Below, one piece after another: positions 52,501-59,686 of a stretch of DNA of 64,000 nt (its first letter is position 1; each line of letters opens with the position of its first letter). The position numbers and the translations under genes are program-made. The notes below the pieces were generated by a model. That model saw nothing but the letters and a program-made list of their open reading frames with translations. It did no database searches and was not told the DNA's origin. This DNA is from Micromonospora_G sp044901685 (GTDB taxonomy: Bacteria > Actinomycetota > Actinomycetes > Mycobacteriales > Micromonosporaceae), in NCBI RefSeq assembly GCF_044901685.1, contig NZ_JBJDPS010000004.1:496001-560000 (forward strand). The letters are read 5' to 3'.

Positions 52501-52838
52501 GTGGCGAGGTCGAACGGTGCCCGGCCGTCGGCGTCGAGCAACTCGTCCACCCGGGCCGGCGCGGCGCCGCACAGGTCGGTGACCGGCAGCGGCACCGTCG
52601 AGGCCGGACCGACCACCTGCGCCGGCTCGCCGTCGACCGAGGTGAAGGTGGTACGCAGCACCTCGTGCCGGCCGACCAGCCAGTCCAGTGCCGCGCGCAG
52701 CGCGTCCACCCGCAGGTCGCCGTCGAGCCGGACCGACCAGGCGATGTTGTACGCGGCCGTCCCCGGTTCGAGCTGGTCCAGCATCCAGAGGCGCCGCTGG
52801 GTGGACGAGGCGGGCAGGACGAAGGTCTCACCGGTCAT
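49554..52838 (-). CDS. NRPS-B: C-A-T module
   Basis: The 1,094-aa protein has a condensation domain with HHIVADGWS (full HHxxxDG), an adenylation domain with YLLYTSGSTGVPKG and GYGPSETTIYS, and a T domain with DNFFALGGHSLTAT. The A-domain signature read against GrsA is D-I-V-Q-I-G-G-I-Y-K; it resembles small-residue codes but is not assigned. The C-terminal LDDLSDREIDELLNTLIAEE is a helical tail that may contact the next protein. ATG 52838 follows GAGGAGAA; it overlaps the end of NRPS-A by 11 bases. Confidence 0.92.
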   Translation of the reverse strand: MTGETFVLPASSTQRRLWMLDQLEPGTAAYNIAWSVRLDGDLRVDALRAALDWLVGRHEVLRTTFTSVDGEPAQVVGPASTVPLPVTDLCGAAPARVDELLDADGRAPFDLATGPLLRVRLIRLTPTEHLLVLVVHHIVADGWSFDTLFGELAYGYRTAVTGAAPDLPPPPIQYADFAVWQREQAQRSAFADDLAHWQAALAGAPTLLDLPADRPRPAEQSPAGGLVTFPVPEELTVGIRRLARDADTTEFAVLLAGFQSLLHRLSGQPDLLVAVPVSGRSRPETRGVVGFFANTLALRGRFEPSTTFGELLGAARSSAIDAQSRQDVPFEELVDLLAPQRSLAHSPLVQVMFAVEETPAPVESAGLWIAPELRENGTVKFDLTLTVEQRPDGLRGRLTYRTALFDRDRIDRVAHAYLALLGAAVLRPATPVVELPLLGPAERDEIVAGWRAQELTPPPYACVAELFERHPPADPDAVAVAGPDATLTYAQLVADRNRLAHLLRGCGVGIDVPVGICLARGSVMLTAMLAVWQAGGGYLPLDPELPAARLTGMAATAGVPVVLTDRASAARTGDCWPAGARVIRLDDPGQLDRLRAQPETAPEPVGHRDGLAYLLYTSGSTGVPKGVAVTHGSVVNLLVAFDRLLCLTAADRVAAITTNAFDISVVELVLPLLAGARVELFDSGLAVDAAALRAELAARGVTAMQATPASWRMLLAAGGVPAGVRLRISGGEALYRDLADELRRDGATLINGYGPSETTIYSTAGRVGGDGPVDLGDPVANTRLYLLDPAGHPVPVGAVGELHLGGLGVARGYHRDPARTSASFRPDPWGGRPGVRRYATGDLARWLRNGRLEYLGRADQQVKLRGYRIELGEIETALRAQDTIRDAVVVTWRASAEDVRLVAYMVPTAPVPDPAAFWSTLRPALASHLPDYMLPATLVPVDRFPRTGSGKIDRRALPEPVWREAGGGGPVAPRTPVEEQLARLWREVLGAAEVGVHDNFFALGGHSLTATRLIARIRATLGVDLPLRLLFSAPTIAELAALVVDPAGQLRPDGTADRVASGGPSAQDLLASLDDLSDREIDELLNTLIAEEGS

Positions 52839-55800
52839 GGTTCTCCTCGGTGCCTGTGGTGGGGCGGGGGCCGGCGGGTTGACCGCCCGGCGTCGCCTCC
52901 GGGCGTCGGGTGTCCACCGCGACCAGCCGGAACTCGGCCGTCCGGCGCCCGCCGTCCGGGTCGGTCAGCCAGAGCTGCTCCGGGGTGGGCAGCATCTCGC
53001 TCAGCCGCAGGTGGGCGCCGGCCCCGGCGCCGTCGACCGTGCGGCGGACCGCGCGGGCGAACGTGTCCACCGAGGCGAGGCTGGCGAAGTCGAGGAAGAA
53101 CGGCTTCTTCTCCACCGGGGTCTTCACGAAGACGTACCGGGGCAGGTCGTGCTCGCGCTGCCAGCGCCGGGCGCCGACAAACCGGTCCGCCTCGTCGGTG
53201 GTCCAGGCGAACTCCAGCCCGGCCGCCCCGAACCGCCAGCTCTCGCGGGAGATCACCACCCGGTCGACGGTGATCCGGGGGCGGTGGTCGGCCGGGGGGA
53301 GCAGGTCGAAACGCTGGATCAGTTGCAGCATCAGCGCCTCGCCGACGACCTCGGCCAGCGGCAGCGCGTGCCGGCCGTCCCGGGTCCGTACGGTGAGGGT
53401 GTTGTCGCGGGACTCCAGCACGCAGTCGGCGACGGCGACCGCCGTACGGGGGTCGAGTCCGCAACTGTCGTGCCCGAAGACCAACCGCAGGTCCCGGTCG
53501 GTGACGAGCTTGTCGGTGAGCCGGGACGGGGCGCCGCCCTCCTCACCGGTGGCGGCCAGCACGACCCGTGGACCGGGCAGGTCGGCCCGCATCGCCGCGA
53601 CCAGCTCGGCCGGTTCCGGGTGCTGGGCCATGAAGAGCGCGGACCGCAGGGTGTTGACGCCGGGATGGACCTCGCCCACCACCCAGTGGAAGTCGCCCCG
53701 GGCGATCGCGGCGGGCCCGTCGGCGACCAGCATCACGTCCGGGCTGTGCTGGTAGGCGCCGATCCAGCCGGGGCGCGGGGCGGCGAAGGCGGCGCTGACC
53801 CGGTCGGCGATGCCGGTCGAGTCGAGCTGGATCCGGTGTTGGCCGTCGAGGTCCGGCAGGATCCGCCGCCACCGTTCCTGCAACCCGCGTACGACCGGTG
53901 CGATCAGCCGTTCCGGCAGGTCGAAGAGGAGGTCGTTGGCCCAGAGCCAGAAGTCGGCGAACGGTACGGTGCGCTGCCCGCCCCGGCCGACGAGTTCGTC
54001 GTACCGCTCCCGGCAGGCCCGGCCGAACAGCGCCGAGCCGGCGAAGGTGAACCAGCGGGCGCTCTCCAGCAGCAGGCCCAGCGCCGGCCAGAGGGTGCCG
54101 ACCAGGTCGGTGGAGAGGGACACCCGTTCGCCCGCGCGGCAGTCCTCGTAGACCAGGGTGCGTCCGGCGTACACCCGACCGGCGCGGCGGGTCGGGGCGG
54201 CTCCGGTCAGCGTGGTGAAGGTCCGTTCCAGGTCGGCCAGGGCCTCACCGAGCCGGTCGGCGTCGCCGGCCGAGGCGGCGACCGCATCCCGGGCCCGTTC
54301 CAACTCGTCCAGCGCGCGCAGCGCCGGTACGCGTACGCCCGGCTCGGTGACCGCGTCCAGCCGCTGGCGGACCGACCGCTCGGGGAAGAGGTCCTCCTTC
54401 GGCACCTCCAGCGACCAGGTCACCCGGTGTGCGTCGCGCAGCTCGGCCAGCAGCCGGTACACCTGCTCCGACGAGTCGATCCCGGACTCCGGGTCGGCGA
54501 CCAGTTCGACCGCGATCTCCCGGGCGGTACGCCGTCCGTCGGCGGCGGCCAGCAACCGGGCCACCGGCGGTGCCAGTGGTGTCGGCGGGGTGAGCGGCAA
54601 CAGGAGCTGACCGTCCTGCACGGCCAGGAACGGCAGCCGGCGCGGGATCAGCCACGGTGCCAGCCGGGGGTCGCGGTTGACCAGCGCGTCGGCCAGCCCG
54701 GCCATCGCCCAGTTCTCGAAGTAGACCGTGCGCAGCGCGAGCCGGCCGGCGGCGTGGTCGATCCGCAGGCCGGTCCCGCCGGGTGCCACCGTGGCCCAGC
54801 CGACCGGGCCGAAGAAACCGATGGTGTCGTTCTTGGCGCAGTAGCGCTGGAGGTAGGTGGCGACCAGCGCCTCGTGCTGGCGGTGCTGGGAGTCCCGGCT
54901 GGCCGGATCCGTCTCGGCCCGGTGCAGCAGGGGGTCGAGGCCGGTCCGCAGGGCGTGCCGGTTCTGCCAGGTCACCGCCTCGCGCAGCAGCGGGTCGGCG
55001 GCGGCGTCGCGCAGCCCGGCGGTCCGCCGCAGGCTGGCCCGCTGGTACGACCGGGCGTACTCGATCCGGTTCTCGGCGAGCCGCTCGGTGGCGTCGGCGA
55101 GGGCGGCGCGCCCCTCGGTCAGCCGGGCGTCGAGCACCGGGTCGGCGACCGGGGGCAGGTCGTCCGGCAGGATGCCCTGGCGAACCTGCCGGTCGGCTCG
55201 GTTCCACCGGGACCGTTGTTCGGTGGGTGCGGCGCGGCGGGCCTGGTGTAGCCGGTCGGCCATCGCCCGGCGGGCCTGGAGCAGCCGGTCCTCGGCGGCC
55301 AGCAGCGCGTCGGTCCGTACGACGTGCCCGGGGTCGCCGAGCCGGGTCAGCGGCCCGACCGGGAAACCGGCGGCACGCAGCCCGACCCAGCGCCACATCG
55401 CCCACGGGCCGGGCCCGGGCCGGACCAGGTGAGCCGGTCCGCCGGCCGGCGGCGTCACCGGGGCGACCACGCCACCCCGGTACGCGGCCCGGTCCCGCGC
55501 GGTGATCCGGGCCGTCGGCGCGGTGGGTGTACGGCGCCGCAGGTCGATCTCGGCGGCGAGCCCGGCCAGGCTGTGCCGGTCGTAGATCGCCCGGACCGGC
55601 AGTTCGACGCCGAACCGTTCGGCGGCGCGGAAGGCGAGCCGGGTCGCGAGCAGCGAATTGCCGCCGAGGGCGAAGAAGTCGTCGTCCTCCCGGCCCACCC
55701 CGACCCGGAGCAGGTCGGACCAGAGCGCGGCGAGTTGGAGCTGGGTCGGATCGGTCAGCGGCCGGTCCGGCGTGGTCGCCGTGGGGGTGACCGGCGCGGG

Positions 55801-58800
55801 CAGCGCGGCCCGGTCGACCTTGCCGTTGCGGTTGAGCGGCAGCGTCGGCAGCAGCACGTACGCGGCCGGTCGCAGGTACGGCGGGAGCTGCGCGAGCGCG
55901 TACTCCCCGAGCGTGTCCTCCCCGAGCAGCCGCTCGTCGGGTGCCCGGGTCCCGTCGCGGGGGTCCGCTCCCGCCACCGGGCTGACGTACGCGACCAGCC
56001 GGCGGTGCTCGCCGTCGCCGTGCACCACCACGGCCGCCTCGCCGACCAGTGGATGGGCCCGCAGCACGGCTTCCGTCTCGGCCGGCTCGACCCGGAATCC
56101 ACGGATCTTGACCTGCCGGTCGATCCGGCCGAGGAACTCCAGGGTGCCGTCCCGCCCCCAGCGGACCCGGTCCCCGGTGCGGTACATCCTGGCCCCGGGC
56201 CGGTCGGCGAACGGGTCGGGCAGGAAGCGTTGCGCGGTCCGGCCGGGTTCGCCGAGGTAGCCCCGGGCCAGCCCGGCACCCCCGGTGTACAGCTCGCCGG
56301 GCACACCGACCGGCACCGGTCGGAGCAGTTCGTCCAGGACGTAGACCGTGCTCCGCGGCACCGGACGGCCGATCGGCACCGGGGCCGGAACGGTCTCCGG
56401 GTCGGTCATCCGGTGGCAGCAGGTGAAGGTGGTGTTCTCGGTCGGGCCGTACCCGTTGACCAGCGGGCGTCCGGCGCGGACCCGCAGCGCGGCGCGGACC
56501 GCGCCCGGGTCGAGCACGTCGCCGCCGGCCAGGAGCTGGTCCACTCCGGCCAGTGCCGTCGGGTCCTCCTCCACGACCTGGTGGAACAGGCCGGCGGTGA
56601 GCCAGAGCACGCTGATCCGTTCGGCCCGCAGCAGTCGGGCGATCTCCACCGGGCCGAGCGGGTCGGGTGGCGCCACCACCAGCCGGGCACCGTTGAGCAG
56701 GCTGCCCCACAGCTCCAGGGTGGCCGCGTCGAAGGCCGCCGAGGCGAGGTGCAGCACCGTCTGGTCCGGACCGAGCCGCAGGTAGTCCGGGTGGTGCACG
56801 AGCCGGAGTACGGCCCGGTGCGGCACCGCCACGCCCTTGGGCGCACCGGTGGAACCGGAGGTGTAGTTGACGTAGGCCAGGTTCTCCGGCCCGGTCGAAC
56901 GGTCCGGTGTGGTCCGGGGCAGCCCGGCCAGCTCCGGCCCGATCCGGTCCAGGTCGATCACGCGGGGGTCGTCGACCAGGGTGTCCTCGGTGGAGCCGGG
57001 ACCGGTGGTGGCGGTCGCGGTCAGCAACAGCGGGTCGCCGCTGGCGGCGAGCATCTCCCGGCTCCGGGCCGGCGGGTTGCCCGGGTCCAGCGGCAGGTAC
57101 GCGCCGCCGGCCTTGACCACGGCGAGCAGGGCGACGACCAGCCGTACCGACCGGGGCAGGGCGACCGCGACCGGCTGGTCCGGCCTGGCGCCCCGCCGGA
57201 TCAGCAGGTGGGCGAGCTGGTTGGCGCGGGCGTCGAGTTCGGCGTAGCTCAGCGTGCCGTCGGCCCCGGTCACCGCGACCGCGTCCGGACTGAGCCGCAC
57301 CCGCGCCGCGAACCGCTCACCGATCGTGGACCCGGTCGGGTCGGCGGTGCTCGTGGTCGGGGTCGCGGTGGACCCGGTCGGGTCGGCGGTGCCGGGCTTC
57401 GGGGTGGGGGCGCGACCGGCCCAGGTACGGGTGAGCAGGTCGTGTTCGTCCGGTCCGAGCAGTGGCAGGGCGGCCACCGGCGCGTCCAGCCCGGCGGCGA
57501 GCCCGAGCAGGCAGGTGGTGAAGTGCCGCAGCATCCGGTCGGCGGCGGCGTCGGTCAGCCGCCGACGGTCGTGGTAGAGCAGCACCCGTGGCACCGGTTC
57601 GCCGAAGACCAGGACGGTCACCGGCGGCCCGGGATGACGGAGCATCCGTACGGTGCGGGACCGCCAGTCCGGGACCGAGGCGCGCAGACCGGTCTGTAGG
57701 TCGCGGTGCTCGTACACGAGCAGGCTCTCGAAGAGCGGGTCGGCCGCGGGCTGTCCGGTCCAGTCCCGGACGGCGGTCAGCGGCGCGAGCTGGTGCGGCC
57801 GGACCGCGTCGATCTGGGCCCGTACGTCGACCAGCCAGTCCCGGACCAGCCGTTGTGGCCGTACGTCGATCCGCAGCGGCACCGTGTTGATCAACATTCC
57901 GATGATCGTGTCGGCCCCGTCGATCGAGCCCCGCCGGCAGCTCCGGACGGCGCCGAACACCACGTCCCGCTCGCCGCTGTAGCGGTGCAGCAGCACCGCC
58001 CAGGCGGCGTTGACCAGGGTGCTCAGCGGTACGCCGACCGCCGCCGAGGCCCGGGTGAGCGCCGCGCCGTCGGCCGGGTCGAACAGGTGGGTGAGTTCCC
58101 GTACCGACTCCGGGTCGCGCGGTGGGGTGGTGGTGGCCGGGTGCAGCGGCAGCGGGGTGGGCAGGGTGACGCCGTCCAACCGGGTCCGCCAGTAGCGCTG
58201 GTCGGCGACGAGCGAGCGCTGACCGGCCCAGGTCGCGTACTCCTGGAACGGGCGTCGGGCGGGCGCGGGGCGCGCGGTCCCGGCGCGGATCGCCCGGTAG
58301 TCGTTGAACAGCTCGGTCAGCAGCAGGTGCACGGACCGGCCGTCGAGGATCGCGTGGTGCAGGCTGAACACCATGGTGTGGTGGTCGTCCCGATGCTGGA
58401 TCAGGGCGACCCGGACCAGCGGCGCGGTGGCCGGGTCGAACTCGTCGCGGCGGTCGGCGGCGAGGAACCGGTCGAGCCGGACCGAGCGGCTGTCCGGCTC
58501 CGCCGAGCGCCAGTCGTGGCGCCGGACCGCGATGGTCACCTCGGGTTGTACCCGTTGGCTGGCCCGCCCCGGGCCGAGCAGGGTGAAGGCGGTCCGCAGC
58601 GCCGGGTGCCGGCTGGCCGCCGCCTGCCAGGCGTCGGACATCGCGACCGGGTCGAGCGGCTCCGGCCAGTCGACCACCACCTGGAGGATGTCGACGCCCG
58701 ATCCGGGCTCGTAGCGGTTGTGGAACAACAGTCCCTGCTGAAGCGCCAGCAGGTCGTAGCACTCGCCGTCCGATTCGACGGCGTTCGGTGGGTCCTTACT

Positions 58801-58833
58801 GACCTCGGGTGCGCTACTGCTGGTCGACCGCAC
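52828..58833 (-). CDS. NRPS-A: C-A-T module fused to a lantibiotic-dehydratase-like (LanB) domain
   Basis: The 2,001-aa protein starts at GTG 58833 because AAAGGAGG lies ten bases ahead; a longer frame from TTG 58884 has no such site. Domains: condensation 25-460 (SLHHAILDGRS; QQGLLFHNRY at its start), adenylation 490-1010 (VNYTSGSTGAPKG, GYGPTENTTF), T 1030-1098 (FFALGGNSL, Ser about 1060), then a LanB-like domain from about 1140 to 1995. The last contains MWRWVGLRAAGFPVGPLTRL, ENRIEYARSYQRASLRR, AVTWQNRHAL, YLQRYCAKNDTIGFFGPV and RPRITVDRVVIS. LanB glutamylation domains and PEARLs use aminoacyl-tRNA; no elimination domain is evident. The A signature is D-A-L-W-L-G-G-T-F-K, a valine-type code. 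The frame is continuous through the junction. Confidence 0.92.
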   Translation of the reverse strand: MRSTSSSAPEVSKDPPNAVESDGECYDLLALQQGLLFHNRYEPGSGVDILQVVVDWPEPLDPVAMSDAWQAAASRHPALRTAFTLLGPGRASQRVQPEVTIAVRRHDWRSAEPDSRSVRLDRFLAADRRDEFDPATAPLVRVALIQHRDDHHTMVFSLHHAILDGRSVHLLLTELFNDYRAIRAGTARPAPARRPFQEYATWAGQRSLVADQRYWRTRLDGVTLPTPLPLHPATTTPPRDPESVRELTHLFDPADGAALTRASAAVGVPLSTLVNAAWAVLLHRYSGERDVVFGAVRSCRRGSIDGADTIIGMLINTVPLRIDVRPQRLVRDWLVDVRAQIDAVRPHQLAPLTAVRDWTGQPAADPLFESLLVYEHRDLQTGLRASVPDWRSRTVRMLRHPGPPVTVLVFGEPVPRVLLYHDRRRLTDAAADRMLRHFTTCLLGLAAGLDAPVAALPLLGPDEHDLLTRTWAGRAPTPKPGTADPTGSTATPTTSTADPTGSTIGERFAARVRLSPDAVAVTGADGTLSYAELDARANQLAHLLIRRGARPDQPVAVALPRSVRLVVALLAVVKAGGAYLPLDPGNPPARSREMLAASGDPLLLTATATTGPGSTEDTLVDDPRVIDLDRIGPELAGLPRTTPDRSTGPENLAYVNYTSGSTGAPKGVAVPHRAVLRLVHHPDYLRLGPDQTVLHLASAAFDAATLELWGSLLNGARLVVAPPDPLGPVEIARLLRAERISVLWLTAGLFHQVVEEDPTALAGVDQLLAGGDVLDPGAVRAALRVRAGRPLVNGYGPTENTTFTCCHRMTDPETVPAPVPIGRPVPRSTVYVLDELLRPVPVGVPGELYTGGAGLARGYLGEPGRTAQRFLPDPFADRPGARMYRTGDRVRWGRDGTLEFLGRIDRQVKIRGFRVEPAETEAVLRAHPLVGEAAVVVHGDGEHRRLVAYVSPVAGADPRDGTRAPDERLLGEDTLGEYALAQLPPYLRPAAYVLLPTLPLNRNGKVDRAALPAPVTPTATTPDRPLTDPTQLQLAALWSDLLRVGVGREDDDFFALGGNSLLATRLAFRAAERFGVELPVRAIYDRHSLAGLAAEIDLRRRTPTAPTARITARDRAAYRGGVVAPVTPPAGGPAHLVRPGPGPWAMWRWVGLRAAGFPVGPLTRLGDPGHVVRTDALLAAEDRLLQARRAMADRLHQARRAAPTEQRSRWNRADRQVRQGILPDDLPPVADPVLDARLTEGRAALADATERLAENRIEYARSYQRASLRRTAGLRDAAADPLLREAVTWQNRHALRTGLDPLLHRAETDPASRDSQHRQHEALVATYLQRYCAKNDTIGFFGPVGWATVAPGGTGLRIDHAAGRLALRTVYFENWAMAGLADALVNRDPRLAPWLIPRRLPFLAVQDGQLLLPLTPPTPLAPPVARLLAAADGRRTAREIAVELVADPESGIDSSEQVYRLLAELRDAHRVTWSLEVPKEDLFPERSVRQRLDAVTEPGVRVPALRALDELERARDAVAASAGDADRLGEALADLERTFTTLTGAAPTRRAGRVYAGRTLVYEDCRAGERVSLSTDLVGTLWPALGLLLESARWFTFAGSALFGRACRERYDELVGRGGQRTVPFADFWLWANDLLFDLPERLIAPVVRGLQERWRRILPDLDGQHRIQLDSTGIADRVSAAFAAPRPGWIGAYQHSPDVMLVADGPAAIARGDFHWVVGEVHPGVNTLRSALFMAQHPEPAELVAAMRADLPGPRVVLAATGEEGGAPSRLTDKLVTDRDLRLVFGHDSCGLDPRTAVAVADCVLESRDNTLTVRTRDGRHALPLAEVVGEALMLQLIQRFDLLPPADHRPRITVDRVVISRESWRFGAAGLEFAWTTDEADRFVGARRWQREHDLPRYVFVKTPVEKKPFFLDFASLASVDTFARAVRRTVDGAGAGAHLRLSEMLPTPEQLWLTDPDGGRRTAEFRLVAVDTRRPEATPGGQPAGPRPTTGTEENHDR

Positions 58834-58992
58834 GGTCTGCTTTCCTCCTTTGTCGGTGCGGTCGGCTTTCTTCCGACGCACCAAGAAATATCGTCGCTAA
58901 ATGCGTCGGCGAGCACTTGGCAGGGAGTCTCGGCGGGCACGGCAAGTCGATCGGAAAGGCGGAAAAATCGCGGAGTGATCGGGGGTGACCAA

Positions 58993-59021
58993 AAAATACG
59001 AGAGGCATTCAGATATGTCAA
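58993..59021 (-). promoter_or_regulatory. sigma70-type promoter candidate for the NRPS operon
   Basis: On the minus strand TTGACA (59021-59016) and TATTTT (58998-58993) are separated by 17 bases, near-consensus for the housekeeping sigma factor. The start point would be near 58985, giving a 5' leader of about 150 bases to GTG 58833. Confidence 0.65.
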
Positions 59022-59298
59022 CACTGGGTCGGAACCAGGACAACTGCCGGTCAGGCGGGGTGATTGGGCCCGATTTGATTAGATTCTGTGTGACAAAAAG
59101 CCACGAAGTTGCCGTTACCTGGTCCTGTCCGAGTTAGTGCTACACATTCATGATGCCGGACATTTGGTAGCCGGAAATTAGTTGGTCACACTTTCGCTCC
59201 GGCGGACATATTCGTTACGGGAATGGAAACAAAATTAAATGGAGGGTACGGATCAGCGTCTTATGCGGGTGGCTCGCTCAATCCGGTCCTGCGCACAC

Positions 59299-59332
59299 AA
59301 AAACGGGCGCCTCGAACAATCGAGACGCCCGT
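59299..59332 (-). terminator. intrinsic terminator after the MbtH-like gene
   Basis: On the minus strand ACGGGCG and CGCCCGT pair outside a CTCGA/TCGAG stem with a single mismatch and a four-base loop, followed at once by TTTT. It lies 18 bases after the MbtH stop, so MbtH is probably transcribed separately from the NRPS genes. Confidence 0.75.
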
Positions 59333-59349
59333 TGGGATAGCGGTACGGA

Positions 59350-59559
59350 TCAGGTCTGGACGGCCAACCACTCCCGGAGCCCGCGCGGACGCGGGTCGGT
59401 CCAGACCTCGTCGATGTGGGCCAGGCAGGTCGCGCGGTCACCCTCGACGCCGACCGGGTGCCAACCCGGTGGCGGTTCCGAGCCGACCGGCCAGATAGAG
59501 TACTGGTCTTCGTCGTTGACAACTACGTGATAGCGACGCTGATCCTCGGTCTCTTCCAC
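59350..59559 (-). CDS. MbtH-like protein
   Basis: The roughly 69-aa protein has the family pattern YHVVVNDEDQYSIWPVG, PPPGWHPVGVEG, CLAHIDEVWTDPRPRGLRE, including the conserved Ser-x-Trp and Trp-Thr-Asp residues. MbtH proteins bind adenylation domains and are needed for their folding or activity. GTG 59559 gives seven bases after GGAG; GTG 59565 leaves only one. It is transcribed away from rapZ and ends at its own terminator, 466 bases before the NRPS-A frame region. Confidence 0.93.
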   Translation of the reverse strand: MEETEDQRRYHVVVNDEDQYSIWPVGSEPPPGWHPVGVEGDRATCLAHIDEVWTDPRPRGLREWLAVQT

Positions 59560-59686
59560 GGGCACACTCCACTGGTGGGGGGCTCAGCGGCCTGGGACGG
59601 TGACCGGTGACTATACATCGATCCCGCGCGTACGGTGCCGACCGAAGATCGGCGGCTCCGGCTCCCGCGCGGCTTGGGGGGAACAG

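Larger units (their letters stand above)
58834..59349. other. 516-base AT-richer control region upstream of the NRPS operon
   Basis: This stretch is clearly less GC-rich than the rest of the window and carries no supported gene. It contains the NRPS promoter candidate (58993-59021), a leader of about 150 bases with AAAGGAGG at its end, and the mbtH terminator (59299-59332). Between 59030 and 59290 no regulator site could be named. A 64-codon minus-strand frame at 58814-59008 starts upstream of the likely transcription start and is rejected. Confidence 0.7.

Noticed and set aside
58834..58884. Longer NRPS-A frame from a TTG start at 58884
   Set aside because: AAAGGAGG lies inside that extension, ten bases ahead of GTG 58833, which is therefore the better start.
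58814..59008. 64-codon minus-strand frame upstream of NRPS-A, possible precursor peptide
   Set aside because: It begins between the -35 and -10 of the promoter candidate, upstream of the likely transcript start, has no ribosome binding site and runs out of frame into NRPS-A.
59600..59640. TATAGT / TATACA hexamers between mbtH and rapZ as divergent promoters
   Set aside because: No matching -35 elements at proper spacing on either strand, so not reported as features.
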